From NCBI RefSeq assembly GCF_030463535.1, contig NC_132878.1:29634261-29698260 (forward strand): a stretch of DNA of 64,000 nucleotides. Reading direction: 5' to 3'. Below the pieces are notes generated by a model that worked only from the letters and a program-made list of their open reading frames with translations, was not told the origin of the DNA and did no database searches. Made by a program: the position numbers and the translations under genes. Position 1 is the stretch's first letter. Every line of letters begins with the position of its first letter. The DNA is from Salminus brasiliensis. Lineage: Eukaryota; Chordata; Actinopteri; Characiformes; Bryconidae. Below, piece by piece: positions 42,001 to 54,139 of the stretch.

Positions 42001-43729
42001 AAATATTTTTGATTTTGTAATAAAGGATATTAAAGTTTGTACCTGGTACACCGCTGCGTCCAGATTGCTTAAGGCGAGAAAGGCCATATTGTTCTGGATG
42101 GCATAAACCACAGATGGCACACTGAGCTTGAGCAGCTCGTTAGGACTCCTGAAGATGTGCTCCATCAACGTACTCCTCAATCTGCTGAATCCACCCGACT
42201 CTCTGGGGAACAGGCACAAGAAAAAACTGCAGGATCATTTGTCAGTTATTACTCAACTACTCTTAATACTTATTTACTGTGAATTATTCAACAGCTAGAG
42301 TGAATTACTTAGTACCTACTATGATTCACATTATCTACTATAAATTATTTAACATTTACTATGAATTATTCAGTTTCACTACTCTGAATTACTCAATTCA
42401 GACAACTCCTTCAGTTTGTTTTGTTGTTATAAGAGTGAGGAACTAAAGTGTGGACCCACATACTGTCCAGTAGAGTTTAAGGGTTTAAAGCTAAATACAG
42501 AAAACGAAACAGGCCGAGGCACAAACTCTTAAAACAGCACACAGGATTCACATGAACCAATTGTAATGTGGACAGCTGTGAGTTTATTTTCACAAGGCAT
42601 TAACACACACACACACACACACACAATGTATAAATAAATAAACAGATACAGTCTCTATACAAACAAAAAATTATCTCGAAGGTCATCAAACACTAAGCTG
42701 TTGCAAACAGAAGTATTAGTTATACTTGGAAGGCGTAGCCACGTCTGAAACAACGTCTGAAACAAAACCAAAGTGGTCACCCTCAGCTAAGAGGAAATTA
42801 GCTGGCACGGTCAGGAACCAATAAGGCAGAGACCGGTCATGAACTAGAAGCTGCTAGAACATCAATGTCACTGTCTACAGTCAAGTTTTTTGTCGCCATG
42901 GACCAAGAGGGTGTCAAACCAAGGAAGAAGCCACTGCTTCCTATTTTTTTAAAGGCTAGATGAAAAAAAAAAAGATGTTTGGGGAAGTTAAGGTGAGGCA
43001 TGTCAGCAAATATTCAGCATAATTGTTGTGGAATAATGCCCAGGGGCGGTTTAGCTGGTAAATTGCACAACCTAGATAGAGCGTATGTAAAATTCCAACT
43101 ACAACTGTATCAGACCGTCCAAGCTCACTGTGCCCAATGCTGGGCTACAAGAGTACAAAGCCCTTAGACGAAATGCTGGAGTAACAGGGTGGTCTGCTTC
43201 TGTGTCTAGAGTGTAGTGTGAAGACGTGGAGAGGTTATGGTGTGTGCTGGTGTTACCTGGTGAGCATTCCGAGGCTCAGAAAGAGTTTGATGACTTCTGT
43301 GAGGCATACAGCGGTGGTGGAGAAGTAGAGGTCGACTGACACTGTCCTGGTGTATCTTAGGGCCACTGTGTATGCAGCAGCCACCATAGTCATTACCACC
43401 AGGCAGTACAGCTTAAACACTACACTCACCGGCTCTGACACACAAACACAGGGGAACATGCTGGTTATTTATGGCGTATATACACCCAAATAATTATAAA
43501 TGAATAAATAAATAAATATACATACACACACACACATACATTATATATATATACACACTGTATAAATAGTATAACATTATATTATACGGATGTACTTCAT
43601 CTGTGTGATATTTATAACATTTAAGCAAATAGCCCTATAACAAAGTGAGGGGTGAGCTGTATCAGTCACTAAACAGTCTGATAATCCCTACTCAACCTGT
43701 GTTCAAACACTGAGCTGCTGTGTGTGTGT

Positions 43730-43760
<31 letters not shown>

Positions 43761-45719
43761 GGGGGTGTCTCTGATTGTGTACTTTGCGATTCTAGCTAGT
43801 TACAGTTACAGTGTGTGAAGCTACCTGGCTGTAGGTTTAGCCTGGCTATCTCTCACTGTTAGTTGACTATTACAGCCACCAGGAGAGAGATTCACATAGT
43901 ATAGGAGTGAATTCTGAGACTTTACCAAACACATCCTGAAAACAGCTATTTCTATGGACCTGAAGCAGTATTCAATGGGAATATTGAGAGTGTCTCTCCC
44001 ACCACAGGGAAGATGACCAAATGCACATTCACAGGAACCTGTTTAATACCGATCATAAGAGCGTCATCACTCTAGACTAGCCCAAACTGGTTCTCCCATC
44101 TTTAAATATAGTCAGGGCCAATGATAAACAGGGACAGAAAGGTACAGGACAAACTGAAAAATGTAGGACAATTGAGACATTGGAATACTAGAGAAAAATA
44201 ATGTGACAGTCTGGACTGGCTTATTTAGTCTGTATTTGGTTTGGTATGATTTGGTTTTCTACAACAGTGTATGAGTGTATGAGCCTGCACCTCTCTGTTT
44301 TGAATGCTTTCACACTGCAGACTATAAACTGTCCTGTTATCCTCTGAGGACCTCCCGCACTTCAGAGGGCTGTTAATGATGAAAGTGTGGATGAAAGAGA
44401 GGATGAAAGTGTGTGTTGCTACAACACTATGAATCCAATTGGAACTGGAAATAAGAGCTGGATCAGGTCACAGGATCAGATTGAGACATTCCGTTGAGTA
44501 AATGTAAAAGTAAGAGGAATATGATCTGTAGTGCATCAGATTCCAGTACAACACACTTCTGGCCATCTTCTCATGTTCCTATAGCAATGTCTTCTAGGGT
44601 TGGGTGATATGGTAAAAATACAGACAGATTCTGATACACTACTGTTCAGATACTCTCCATTACTGAGTACAGTGACTTTTATTCAACATCTGCTGCTCTT
44701 CATCTAATTAAACCAGTCTAATTACACTGTTAGTAATGAAATCTGCAGCAGGTCAGTGTTTATTAAGCACTAACAGTCTCCTCCATATGCTTAGAAAAGC
44801 ATAGTGTGTATCACCATATGATAAGATATCATCATATTGCCCAGCTCCAACATCCTTTTGCAAAAACAGATGGACAGATATTTCTCTGGGTTCAGCCTGA
44901 ACAAGGGGTGGACTAGATGATAAAAATATTAAAAACACCAGTCATAACGCTGACCAGCTTTTTTTTTAATCTATTCCAAAAAAAGCTCTCCACTGTATCC
45001 ATTAAACAGGATTAACTATGCGGATGGTGCAGTTGGTCATTGGTCATTAAGCACTGATCAGATCATTAACAAACTCCATGACTCCACACTGGATCACAAT
45101 AACAATAAGATCCAGTCAATAACAGTGAGAGTGTCTGAGCCAGAATGCCAGGTGAGGTGGGTTAGACTTGTTAAGACACCCTAATCAAAATACACCAGTC
45201 TCTCTCTTCACAGGGTCTCTCAGAGTCGTGTTTTGATCTTCCCTCGCACAGCTAGTGCTAGCTAAGATATTAAATATTAAATAACAGCACGTAATTAAAC
45301 ACCCCAGACCAGGACTGAACTGATTCAGATCCAGTGCCAGTCTGATGATGCCTGCCCTGCCATTCTTCAACCACTCAGCAGTGAAGCAGCTCGCTAACAT
45401 GCTGCTCGCTACACTGACGAACACAATGTGTGGACATGTGCGCTGGGCATTTACGGAGTCAGCCTAAAACCCCCGAGCTCTTCAGATTAAACCTCAACAA
45501 CGACAACAATGATCAGCTGCACTGCAACTAAACGCCCCGCCCGTCTTTTCGACCGGAGGCTGCGTTTGGCTTCCCAGTGGATTTTTTTCCCATTCCACCT
45601 TAAAGCACATTCACATTCAGCAGCGCCACTTAAGGTGGAACCGAGGACTCGACCAAGGAGCCAAACTCGCTTGTTTTTTTATGAGCTGCTATTGCTGTTG
45701 TTTACCTACCGGTCGCCAT
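39005..45719 (-). CDS. slc35a1: CMP-sialic acid transporter
   Basis: Golgi membrane antiporter that imports CMP-sialic acid in exchange for CMP and supplies sialyltransferases. Coding exons: 45719-45710, 43434-43257, 42202-42043, 41695-41543, 40815-40749, 40232-40056, 39595-39461, 39138-39005; total 1014 nt, 337 residues, equal to the human protein. The first exon holds only 10 coding nt (ATGGCGACCG); a donor 4 nt further on would break frame with the next acceptor, so this split was chosen. About ten hydrophobic membrane segments are visible. Family hallmarks include [82 protein letters not shown] and [20 protein letters not shown]. The cytosolic C-terminus ends EKLISV. Intron 5 next to the exon 6 acceptor is a long GACACA tandem repeat, and the exon 6 donor is followed by CA repeats. 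Confidence 0.98.
40020..40042 (-). repeat. TG/CA microsatellite after slc35a1 exon 6 donor
   Basis: On the gene strand the donor GTGAGC (exon ends at 40056) is followed within 15 nt by (CA)n. Confidence 0.85.
40250..40366 (-). repeat. GACACA/GACACAGA tandem repeat next to slc35a1 exon 6 acceptor
   Basis: About 18 units mixing AGACACAG and AGACACAC. On the gene strand it reads TGTCTCTGTG and ends roughly 17 nt from the TTCTAG acceptor at 40233. Confidence 0.9.
42601..42624. repeat. CA microsatellite in slc35a1 intron 2
   Basis: (CA)n, about 11 units. Confidence 0.85.
43722..43765. repeat. TG tract followed by an uninterrupted G run of about 22 in slc35a1 intron 1
   Basis: (TG)n at 43722-43744 then a pure G homopolymer to 43765. 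On the slc35a1 strand this is poly-C. A run this long can fold as a G-quadruplex and is also prone to length error in sequencing. Confidence 0.85.
44598..44850. repeat. CGATATGG-type element with internal deletion (slc35a1 intron 1)
   Basis: Begins TGGGTGATATGGTAAAAATACAGACAG, joining the terminus directly to the internal block that lies about 100 bp further in at 9.9 kb; ends GATATCATCATATTGCCCAGC. Confidence 0.7.
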
Positions 45720-45960
45720 GGCTGGTAGTACCCTCGACGGTGTCAGGTCTGTTGTTTATGTTATGTTGAGTACAGCAGCTGTCAGCATGTCGAGCTGAAA
45801 ACGGGCGAATTCACACAAGCGACGGTAGGAGAATGATGCCGAGAGACAGAGCCGTCATGTCGAGAGCGGCGCAATACAATTCAGCCTTCAAAATAAGAGT
45901 CTCGGGTCAAAATAAAAGTCTCCCGCGATTAAGTAGGAAATATTTTAATTTTAGACCAGG
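45440..45960 (-). promoter_or_regulatory. slc35a1: slc35a1 promoter region
   Basis: CpG-enriched sequence flanking the first coding exon (CGACCGGAGGC, GTCGAGAGCGGCGC, TCCCGCGATT). The 5' UTR is presumably within 45720-45950. A CTAGTGCTAGCTAAG cluster lies at 45250-45266, inside intron 1. Confidence 0.5.
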
Positions 45961-46539
45961 TTGGCTAACGGAGACATTTTAGTTAATTTATTTAATGTAG
46001 CTATCATTACAGCCAGCATCATTTAATATTGCAGTTTAATTTGTTAATCTGTTCCGGCAATTAAAAAAAAGTATAACGTTTCTACACAAATGTCAGCTCA
46101 GGTAATCTTGCTACTTCATAAAAAAAAGTCAACTGGTTAGTTGACACTGGTCAACTAAAACTGTTTCAAAGTCAAGCTCTGAGGATACTCTTTAAAATAG
46201 TCTATTTAGGCTGAAGAATAGAAGTCCCAGTGCAAGCAAGTCTATGAGTGCGTTTTCAAAACAAAAGTCTCTAGGCCAGTTTAAAACACAAACCTGTAGT
46301 TTGCAAATCAAGAAGTAAACATCATAAAAGTTTTTTTCTATGTGAGAACTATTTTTGTAACTGCCCTTCCTTTCAGAAACAGGCAAAATGATATAAATAC
46401 GAGGTATTTCCCAGACTCTCACATAAATTAAATAACAAAAGTTTGTATGTTTAAAGGCACAAAGCTAAAACTTTTTATCTATTATCTTCTTAGACAAAAA
46501 AATACAGAAAAAAGCAAAACAAAACATATTTCATGTGAT

Positions 46540-47219
46540 GTGTGTGTGTGTGTGTGTGTATGTGTTACTGAAGTCGCTGAAATGTTTTGCACACTCTGAG
46601 CAGACCTTTTTCCTCCTCTGTTCCTTGTATGAATCTCCTGATGTTTTTTAAAGTGGTCAGCTCCAGAAAATCTCTTCCCGCACTCTGAGCAGAAATGCTG
46701 TTTCTCTCCAGTATGAATTAGCATGCTTTTTTTAAATGTTCGTTCCGGCCAAAACCCTTCCCGCACCAGAAGCAGAAGTGTGATTTGAGACCAGTGTGAA
46801 TGCGTGAGTGGATTTTTAACTCTTCTGTAGATTTAAAGCTTTTCCGGAACTCAATGCAGCAATGTGGCTTTTATCCAGTATGAATTCTCTCATGGGTTTA
46901 CAGCCACACAGGTCTTACAAATCCCTTCCCACACTGACTGCAGCGATGAGGCTTCTCCTCAGCATGAGTGTAGACGTGCTCAGAGAGCTGATTAGTAGTT
47001 CTGAAGCTGTTCCCGCAGACTGAGCAGCGGTGCGTTTTCTTTCTGGTGTGAATTTTTAGGTGAACGTTGAAGTCTCCAATCTGGGAAAAACTCTTCCCAC
47101 AGTGTGTACAGTAGCGGCACTTTGGTGGGGAACATTTTTGACGATCCACTTGCTCCTCATCAAACTTTGCTCTTGTCTTCTCAGATTCTTTAAGAACCAC
47201 GGCAAACTCTGTTAAACTA
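46540..47219 (-). pseudogene. C2H2 zinc-finger protein, decayed final exon
   Basis: On the minus strand an acceptor-like CCTGTTTAG precedes a linker and then zinc fingers. Fingers 1 and 2 are intact (YCTHCGKSFSQIGDFNVHLKIH and a second C-x2-C-x12-H-x3-H). Finger 3 is cut by a stop after GKGFVRPVWL (46898-46900). Just downstream a second stop replaces the Glu of the TGEKP linker. Finger 4 has lost its second zinc-binding Cys (HCCIEFRKSF). Finger 5 is frameshifted in an A run near 46733-46739. A further finger (HFCSECGKRFSGADHFKKHQEIH) is intact, and the last runs into a TG microsatellite (46541-46560). The family normally encodes all fingers in one open exon, so this is non-functional. The paralogue of origin is unknown. 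Confidence 0.8.
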
Positions 47220-47672
47220 AACAGGCAAAACCCATTGAAAGAGCCCAAATTCTACATGTTTCTTGTATTTTATTTCAATCCTTAAAAGCTCCATTTATGT
47301 CTGTTTGAGACTACACCTCATACCATAAATTATGATGATTATTATTTTTTTTATTCCTCAGAATTATTTCTGATTGGCTATCATTATTATAATTATCATA
47401 AAAGCAGTCTGAGCTGAAACACTGTACAAGCTCAGCATGGGTGGATGGTGCTACACTGCTGTAGGCCTAATAATAAGTAAGTATGTATGTAATTGTGTTT
47501 GTGACAATGATATTATCACAGAAACAATGAACTCAACATAAGCGGTTTCTGAGGCCTAATACAATTTGGACCTTAAAATTGTTCTTTATTACCCAAAAAG
47601 GTTGTTTGTGCAATGCCACTTTTGGAGCCCTTAAAACAAATCAACAGAGTGTTCTTTAGTTAGAATATATAA

Positions 47673-47703
<31 letters not shown>

Positions 47704-48000
47704 ATGAATGAATGAATGAATGAATGAATGAATGAATATATAAAACACTGAATTCACATCATCATTTTAAAGCTAAAAGATTGTGAAGAAAATGACAGGA
47801 AAACTTGATTCTGCATTTCTTTGCTAACATTTCAGGGAGCAATTACTACAGAAATGGGCCAGCAGTTAAAGTCATCCTGACTATTAGATCTGTAGTCAGT
47901 GAGAACATGGATTTGATGGTTGGTTGCTGATAAACATCAGGTACAGCAGAGACGGACAACCTTATGATGGAATGGCAACCATGGCTAGCAGGAGCAAAAA
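47220..48000. other. Intergenic, AT-rich, no gene seen
   Basis: Only AT-rich sequence and an AAAT/AATG tetranucleotide microsatellite at 47670-47738. Confidence 0.6.
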
Positions 48001-48008
48001 CCCTAGAT

Positions 48009-49006
48009 CACATGTGTCAAATTTAAGGCAAATTTAAGGCAAGAGCTTAAAAGATCTGATTGACTGCAATCTAGTGGCTTAATGCCGTCGCTTCACGGGT
48101 AACATAATCGGCATGAATTGTGAGTTTATGGTTAATGCACGCTTTTAGACTGAATTATTAATTATTCCGCCACTAATTGTAAAGCGCGCATTGACCTTAA
48201 ACTACATTTCCCACAATGCATGCCGATTATGTTGCCCGTCAGTTCCAGCTGTTCTTGCAGGAGCTGTTCTCTCGGAGCACGGAGACGTGCCGGACCATAC
48301 GAAGCTGCGGTGGCTGAGTAGGAGCAAAGTCCTCAGACGATTTTTTGAGCTTAGGGAAGGCATTGCTCTTTTAATGCAGGGTAAAGGAAACCCCATGTCC
48401 GAACTGGCTGTGTGACTTTACTGAATCAGCTGAGTCAGAAGCTTCAGGGACGCAAACAAGTCATCACGCAGATGTCCGACATGATCAGCGCTTCCCAGCG
48501 TAAACCTGATCTATGGATGTGTCAGGTGAAGCAGCACAGTCTTGCCCACTTTCCTGTTTGTCAGAGCACCTCAGCCTCATTTCCCGGCAGTTTCTCATGT
48601 GCTCAGTTGGCTACCAAACTGATCCGGTTAATGAAGGAGTTTGATCGGCGCTTCTGTGACTTCAGAGCCCAGCAGTCAGGCAACACCTTCAGATGTGTTT
48701 GATGATATTTCTCTTTGTTCTCTTGGACAGTTTGATCGTTGATTGATGGAGTAATATGAGTTTCTTAACCTGACAAACTAACAGGATTTCTGTTATGTTA
48801 ACAGAGCAACAGGCAAACGTATTTTTACATCTATGCAAATATTTATAAGCTGAATAAGTAATAAATAAAGTTATTTAACATTAAGGAGTACTCACATTTA
48901 TTCTACATTTATTCTATATTTATACTGTCTTACAGTTACATCTGGCCCTTTGAGGGCAACCGTTATACTGATGTGGCCCTCTGTGAAAATGAGTTTGACA
49001 CCCCTG
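48009..49006 (+). mobile_element. hAT (Charlie-like) DNA transposon with decayed transposase-derived ORF
   Basis: The left end CACATGTGTCAAATTT and right end GAGTTTGACACCCCTG are imperfect inverted repeats, and the right 70 bp (GGCCCTCTGTGAAAATGAGTTTGACACCCCTG) is the usual teleost hAT-Charlie terminus. Flanking octamers CCCTAGAT (48001-48008) and CCCTCGAT (49007-49014) match at 7 of 8 positions, the expected hAT target-site duplication. Plus-strand reading frames at 48191-48415 ([20 protein letters not shown]) and 48412-48702 ([16 protein letters not shown], then FPVCQS) resemble hAT transposase / GTF2IRD2-type sequence, but they sit in different frames and each ends in a stop. Inactive, about 1 kb, internally deleted. 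Confidence 0.85.
48203..48228 (+). promoter_or_regulatory. ZNF143/SBS-like motif inside the hAT element
   Basis: ACTACATTTCCCACAATGCA closely matches the Staf/ZNF143 consensus ACTACAATTCCCAGAATGCA. Sequence match only; occupancy unknown. Confidence 0.6.
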
Positions 49007-49239
49007 CCCTCGATCCACCCAGCAGAGGGATGCTGCTGCAGTCGTGTGCAAGTTCATCTTCTTCTTTTTTTTAATGGAATTTAGAAGCTGCCGGGATCAC
49101 TGAGGTAAGCGTTAAAACCAGTTTAGAAACTTTACAACTAATGAAAAGTGAACATTTACGCAGAATCGATTAATAATTAATATAATAATAATATTAATAA
49201 TAATATTAATTGATATAATATTAATAGATAAGCTGCGTG

Positions 49240-49760
49240 GTGACGTCACCAGAAAGGCCCGCCTCCTACAACTGCGGCGCGAGACTTGTGAGAGACCTCG
49301 TGGGGGAGACTGCAGCCCGCTGCGATGAGCCTCCTGGAGCTTCGTCTCTTCACGGAAATGCTGGGCTGCTCTTTAATTAACGAGCCTTTTTACACTTTAA
49401 CGGAAACCGAGCTGAATTCATGTTTGTGAAAAAACTCACATTTTAAACCGAACTCTGCTCTGAAGGCCTCGTTTCCCGCCATTTCCGTGGCGATGTTTGT
49501 TTTGTTTTTTGTTTTTGTCAGTGACGTCACGCTTGCTTGAATCATCTGAAGCTTCGCGGCTTGGATGCTTGGATCCAGTGTGTCGATTCCTGATTCGTTT
49601 TACATTGATCACGTGACCACGGACATCAGAAGCTACGTTTGGCCGCACAACCACGTGACTCCTGATTCCGACGCGGATTCAGTAGTATTGGAGGATGGAG
49701 GGAGAGACAGAAACCGAAAGCGAAACCAAGGCGAAGCGAGCTGCTGCGAATGGAAATGCT
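49240..49760. promoter_or_regulatory. Orphan CpG-rich stretch, candidate promoter
   Basis: CG-rich sequence (ACTGCGGCGCGAGACTTG, GATTCCGACGCGGATTC, AAGCGAAACCAAGGCGAAGCGAG) with several TGACGTCA-like words (GTGACGTCACC at 49240-49250, AGTGACGTCACGC at 49520-49532) that match CREB/ATF sites. No recognised coding exon is attached. A short ORF starting MEGETETESETKAK at 49695 might be a first exon but has no recognisable continuation. It could also have served the decayed zinc-finger gene on the minus strand. Confidence 0.45.
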
Positions 49761-49907
49761 CGGGAGATTGTAGGCAGGTGTTTAGAGTATAATACCTGTA
49801 GATGTACAATAGCGTGTTCATTATTCTTCATTTATTCTGAATACATGACATTATTCAGCCATCACTACTTTTCTGAGGAGTCTGCCCTACCATGGACTCA
49901 GCAATGA

Positions 49908-52500
49908 GATTTGTAAGATATACACAACAAACAATTTCGTTTTATCAGTTGAAACAAGAAACGTCGTGTTTTTAATGCACAGGGACACAGTTTTAAAAGC
50001 TGTGAAAGGAAAAAAGCACCCCATCCTCATGAGATAAGTAAAGCACTTCGTGCTTCTGGCCACCAGATGGCGCTAATGGCTGTGTCTTGAAGCTCCGGAG
50101 TGATGAGCACAGTTTAGGAGTATAACTGTATGTTTTTTTATTGTATGAATTATAAGACAGTACATGCTGCACATACATAAACAGTAACAAACAAAACTGT
50201 ATATACAACTTCTTCATAACGTTTTAAGAATGTAATATTTGTAGGATTTTTTTTTAGAGTTTATTTATTGAGTTTAAAACAACTGCGAACACATTGTATT
50301 TCGACCAAACAAATACTGAAATTGAAAGCGGTTTTCCTTAGATTACATTTGTATATAAAGAATTTAGTGACAAGAACAAAGATGTTAAAAATGTGTTCCT
50401 GATTGTTGTTCATACTGGGGAAGTAACAAATGACATCCCTATGTGCAAGGTTGCTGGGGAGAAAGACGCATGTGCACAGATCTTTCCACAGGGAGTAAAT
50501 CTTTTTTACATTCAAAGAACATGTCTGGTATACTTTCTTTTACTGACTTTAGGAGAACCGCCTCAATGCTAAAGAAAGCATCAGTTTGCCGTCGTTATTT
50601 TGTTCCATTCGCGCTGTACGTGCACATAGACAGTTGTGTCCTCATAATCGCTCTTTCTGGGCTGTACTTGAAGGGTCCTTCACTTTGGAACAGGCTTTAA
50701 AGATGTAGCGGTCGAGAAACATCTCAAAATTCCAACACGGTCAAAATGACCGCCTCAGTCGTTCTAGTGGTAAATCCTGGAATTAAATGAAATGGTGTAA
50801 AGGTTTTTATTTATTTATAAAGGTACTGTTGCCATGCATAGAGGCAGTGCACATGAACTTCACTAAAATATGTACTTGAGTTATGAATGGGTCAGAATAG
50901 TCTTTAGCTATAGTCTAATTTACAGATTAGTTTTATTTGCCACATCAGTTACGATGGGATTTCGGGGGCACTCAGCAGCAAGAACACCCCTCATGGAGTG
51001 ACGGAGTGGGTTACAGAGTGGTGGAGGTTTAGGTGATATCAAGGCAGTGCAATCAAACAAGAGTGTGTGAGGCCGTGTTGGGAAATGTGTTGACAATAAA
51101 ACAGGAACAGGGAGCTAAGAGACCTTGGTATGTTCAAAGACATCTTGGAAAAAAAAGTGTTTGACCCTATGTTGATTAAAAAAACACATGTACACCAAAT
51201 TTTTGTCTAATACTCACCCCCCCCCTTCCTGAAAAAGAAGAGATAAAAGAAATACTGAAAGCCCAATATTTCCATGATATTCTGGGCTATGCTTAGTGTT
51301 TAATTGTGGTAAATAGTGGTAGATTTCTTACCATAACTGTACAAATACATTTGACAAATATTGTTTTATTAAATGTTTGCTTCTGTTATGATAACTGTCA
51401 GTGATGTCAGTGTAGCCCCCCTCCCAGTCATAGTGATGAACTATTCTATGATGTTACAGTCTGAGACGACACAGCGGTGTGAAAACAGTCCAGTAAAAAG
51501 GCAAATAAGACAATAAGGAAATACCTGTTAACAGTGACTGTGATTTTGATGAAGATGATAAAAATGACAACCAAATTTTAAGTGATCTCCCTGACCAGCA
51601 TGACTTATTGTGAGTAGGGGTTAATGTTGCCATGTGCACCAGGTCTGCCTACCCTACATGTAAAGCAAAATTTAAGAGTCAGATGGATGTTACGAGATAC
51701 AGTATGAGAGAGCCAGAATTAATGATTTTAAAAATGTTCTATAGGGGGCGCCATTGCTGTTTTTTAAGCCTGAAAATCACTAAATGTGTCCCTGAATTCA
51801 ACACAACACAACAGTAAAATAACAGATAAAGCTGAAGTCAAATAAAAGTATCAATACATTCCTTTATATCCAGATCTGTACAGATATATGAGGTACTTTT
51901 AGTGACACAATGGAACCTGAGCTCAGATAAATGCAAACCCTAAAACCCTCACTGCTCATGCTTTAACGATCATGTAACAATGTAACTGTTTTGTATCTTA
52001 AATGCATCCAATGTAAATCACTAATCCAATTATGACCCCATTTGAAATGAAGCTAACTGTGCTTTAATTAAGCTAACCAAGTAGCACATCAGCATGTTAG
52101 CAATACCTCAGCTCAGCATACTACATTACATTAATAGCATATTTAAAATTAATGATAGTCATGTACATTAAACGAGACCACATTCGAGCATAACTAATAC
52201 TAGCTAGCTAGGTAACTATATAGAACTAATATTAGCTCATTCGTAGCTGGTGTAGATAGTGGCATTATAATAAATTTCTCAATTGTTCTGACTTGCCACA
52301 AAAGGCAACCTTTTACTTGAAGTTTTTTAGTTTTAATTTGCATCCACTGATAAACTGACAAGAAAAAGACTGTAAATTTTACTTTGGCGTTTAGAATAGA
52401 ATTTACAAATGAATTTGATGTTAAACAATTACACAGAAACACCAGGTAGCACACTGATTAGGTGTGAAATTCTAAAATAGAAAGACAGTATATTCGTATT
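49908..52500. other. Intergenic, no gene seen
   Basis: AT-rich sequence with scattered short reading frames that show no domain or splice context I recognise. A CTAGCTAGCTAGG cluster lies at 52200-52212. Confidence 0.5.
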
Positions 52501-52739
52501 GTGGCCAGCAGAGGGCACAGAGGGGAAGCCCAAAGGAGGGACACAGTCCAGCTTAACTGAAATAGCCCCGAAGGGAATTTTTAATTTCTCACAGAAAGCC
52601 ACGGGTTAAGTTAGCTCAGAAATAAAGAAGATCCAAAAAATTAGCAGCCAGGGTCCTGCTGGGCCCACCGTGAACTGGGCTGGGCTGTCCTGGAGTAGGG
52701 CAAAAGTGAGAGAGGCGGCGTCACTCCACTCAGCTCTTG

Positions 52740-53990
52740 CCTAAACCGTCCTGTCCACTCTTCCACATCTTGAATCCTTCCCTCTCCCTCTAGAAACTGC
52801 TACAAACACTCTCATCTCACCTTCTCTGCCCTTTCTCATCTAGGTCAGCAAATAGATGTTCTCCGCAACAACCATAGAGAGCTAAGAATGGCTGAAAGGA
52901 TGTGGACACCTATCAGTCTCTTCTCTCCAGGTTTAGAACGGAAGTAGCTGCTGCAAAAGCATCATTCTACAACTGGAAGCATCTGCATCTGAACCACGCA
53001 AGCTTTTCACCATTTTCTCCAACCCTGTCCCTGGAAGATTTTGTCTCCTTTTTTGAAGAAAAGGTTGACAAGATCCACCGATACTTTCCTCTATGTCCCC
53101 TTTAGACACGCTCCTCCTCCTCCCTCTTCTCTGTCATGCTTCACTCCTCTTTCCACAGATGACCTCCTACACTTTCTCACCTCTAACAATTCTACCACCT
53201 GTCCACTAGACCCTGTTCCATCCACACTATTCCAAACAATTGCTCCAAACCTCCTTCCTTTCATCTCTTTTATCATAAACAGCTCTCTGTTGTCAGGTCA
53301 TGTACCATCCGCCTTCAAGTCTGCCAGAGTTGTCCCTATCCTAAAGAAACCAACTCTGGACAGCTTGGACATCGGCAACTACAGAACATTCCGTTTACAA
53401 CCAACTGTCTCTCATTGCATCGTACCTGCAGGGACCAGGTAACATTGTTGGGGAACAAGTCCGCTCCTTGTAGTCTCTCCACTGGCGTTCCACAAGGCTT
53501 GGTTCTTGGTCCTCTTCTTTTCTCACTCTACACTAGCTCTCTTGGTAAAGTAATCATGGATTCTCTTACCACTGTTATACTGACGACACTCAACTCATCC
53601 TTTCTTTCCCACCGTCTGACACACAGGTTTCTACCCGCATCTCAGCATCTCTCGTCTCGCTGATGTCTCCTCTTGGATGGCGGCTCACCACCTTAAACTC
53701 AAGCATAACAGAGCTGCTGTACATCCCGAGAACTGCTGGACTTCACAATGACCTTGCCATCTCCTTTGAAAACTCACTGGTCACTCCATCTACAGAAACA
53801 CAAAGCCTTCAACACCCTGACCTGGCTGGCCTACAAAGCCAAGAATGGACCAGCCTCTCTGTAATTGATGGCAATGGTCAAAAGCCGATCTGTACCAAGA
53901 GCTCTTCGAGCTTCAAGTACGGCTCGACCCGCCATCCCTCAAAACCCATGGAAGACGTCCAAGCTTTTTTCTGTTCTTTTTTGTAGAGGA
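52740..53990 (+). mobile_element. L2-type LINE (non-LTR retrotransposon) remnant
   Basis: Plus-strand fragments of an ORF2 protein are visible: SLEDFVSFFEEKVDKI (52990-53080), then STLFQTIAPNLLPFISFIIN and ARVVPILKKPTLDSLDIGNYR (53220-53385), then STGVPQGLVLGPLLFSLYTSSLG (53475-53545), an FSYHCYTDDTQLILSF-like remnant of the catalytic YxDD block (about 53560-53600), and SSWMAAHHLKL (about 53670-53700). The LLSFLSKTLE-to-RSYL part of the reverse transcriptase between PTLDSLDIGNYR and the STGVPQG block is missing. Multiple frameshifts and stops. Inactive. Confidence 0.85.
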
Positions 53991-54139
53991 CAGTTACTTG
54001 ACACAGAGAATGCGAAAAAAGAAGGCAAAATAGTCCAAAAAGAAAATAATAGTATCATAAGAAAACCTTCCTGTCCTGCATAAAACTGTTGCTCTTCTTA
54101 AGGCCACATCTTGTCACTTTCCTTGGTTAGCCCAGTGTT

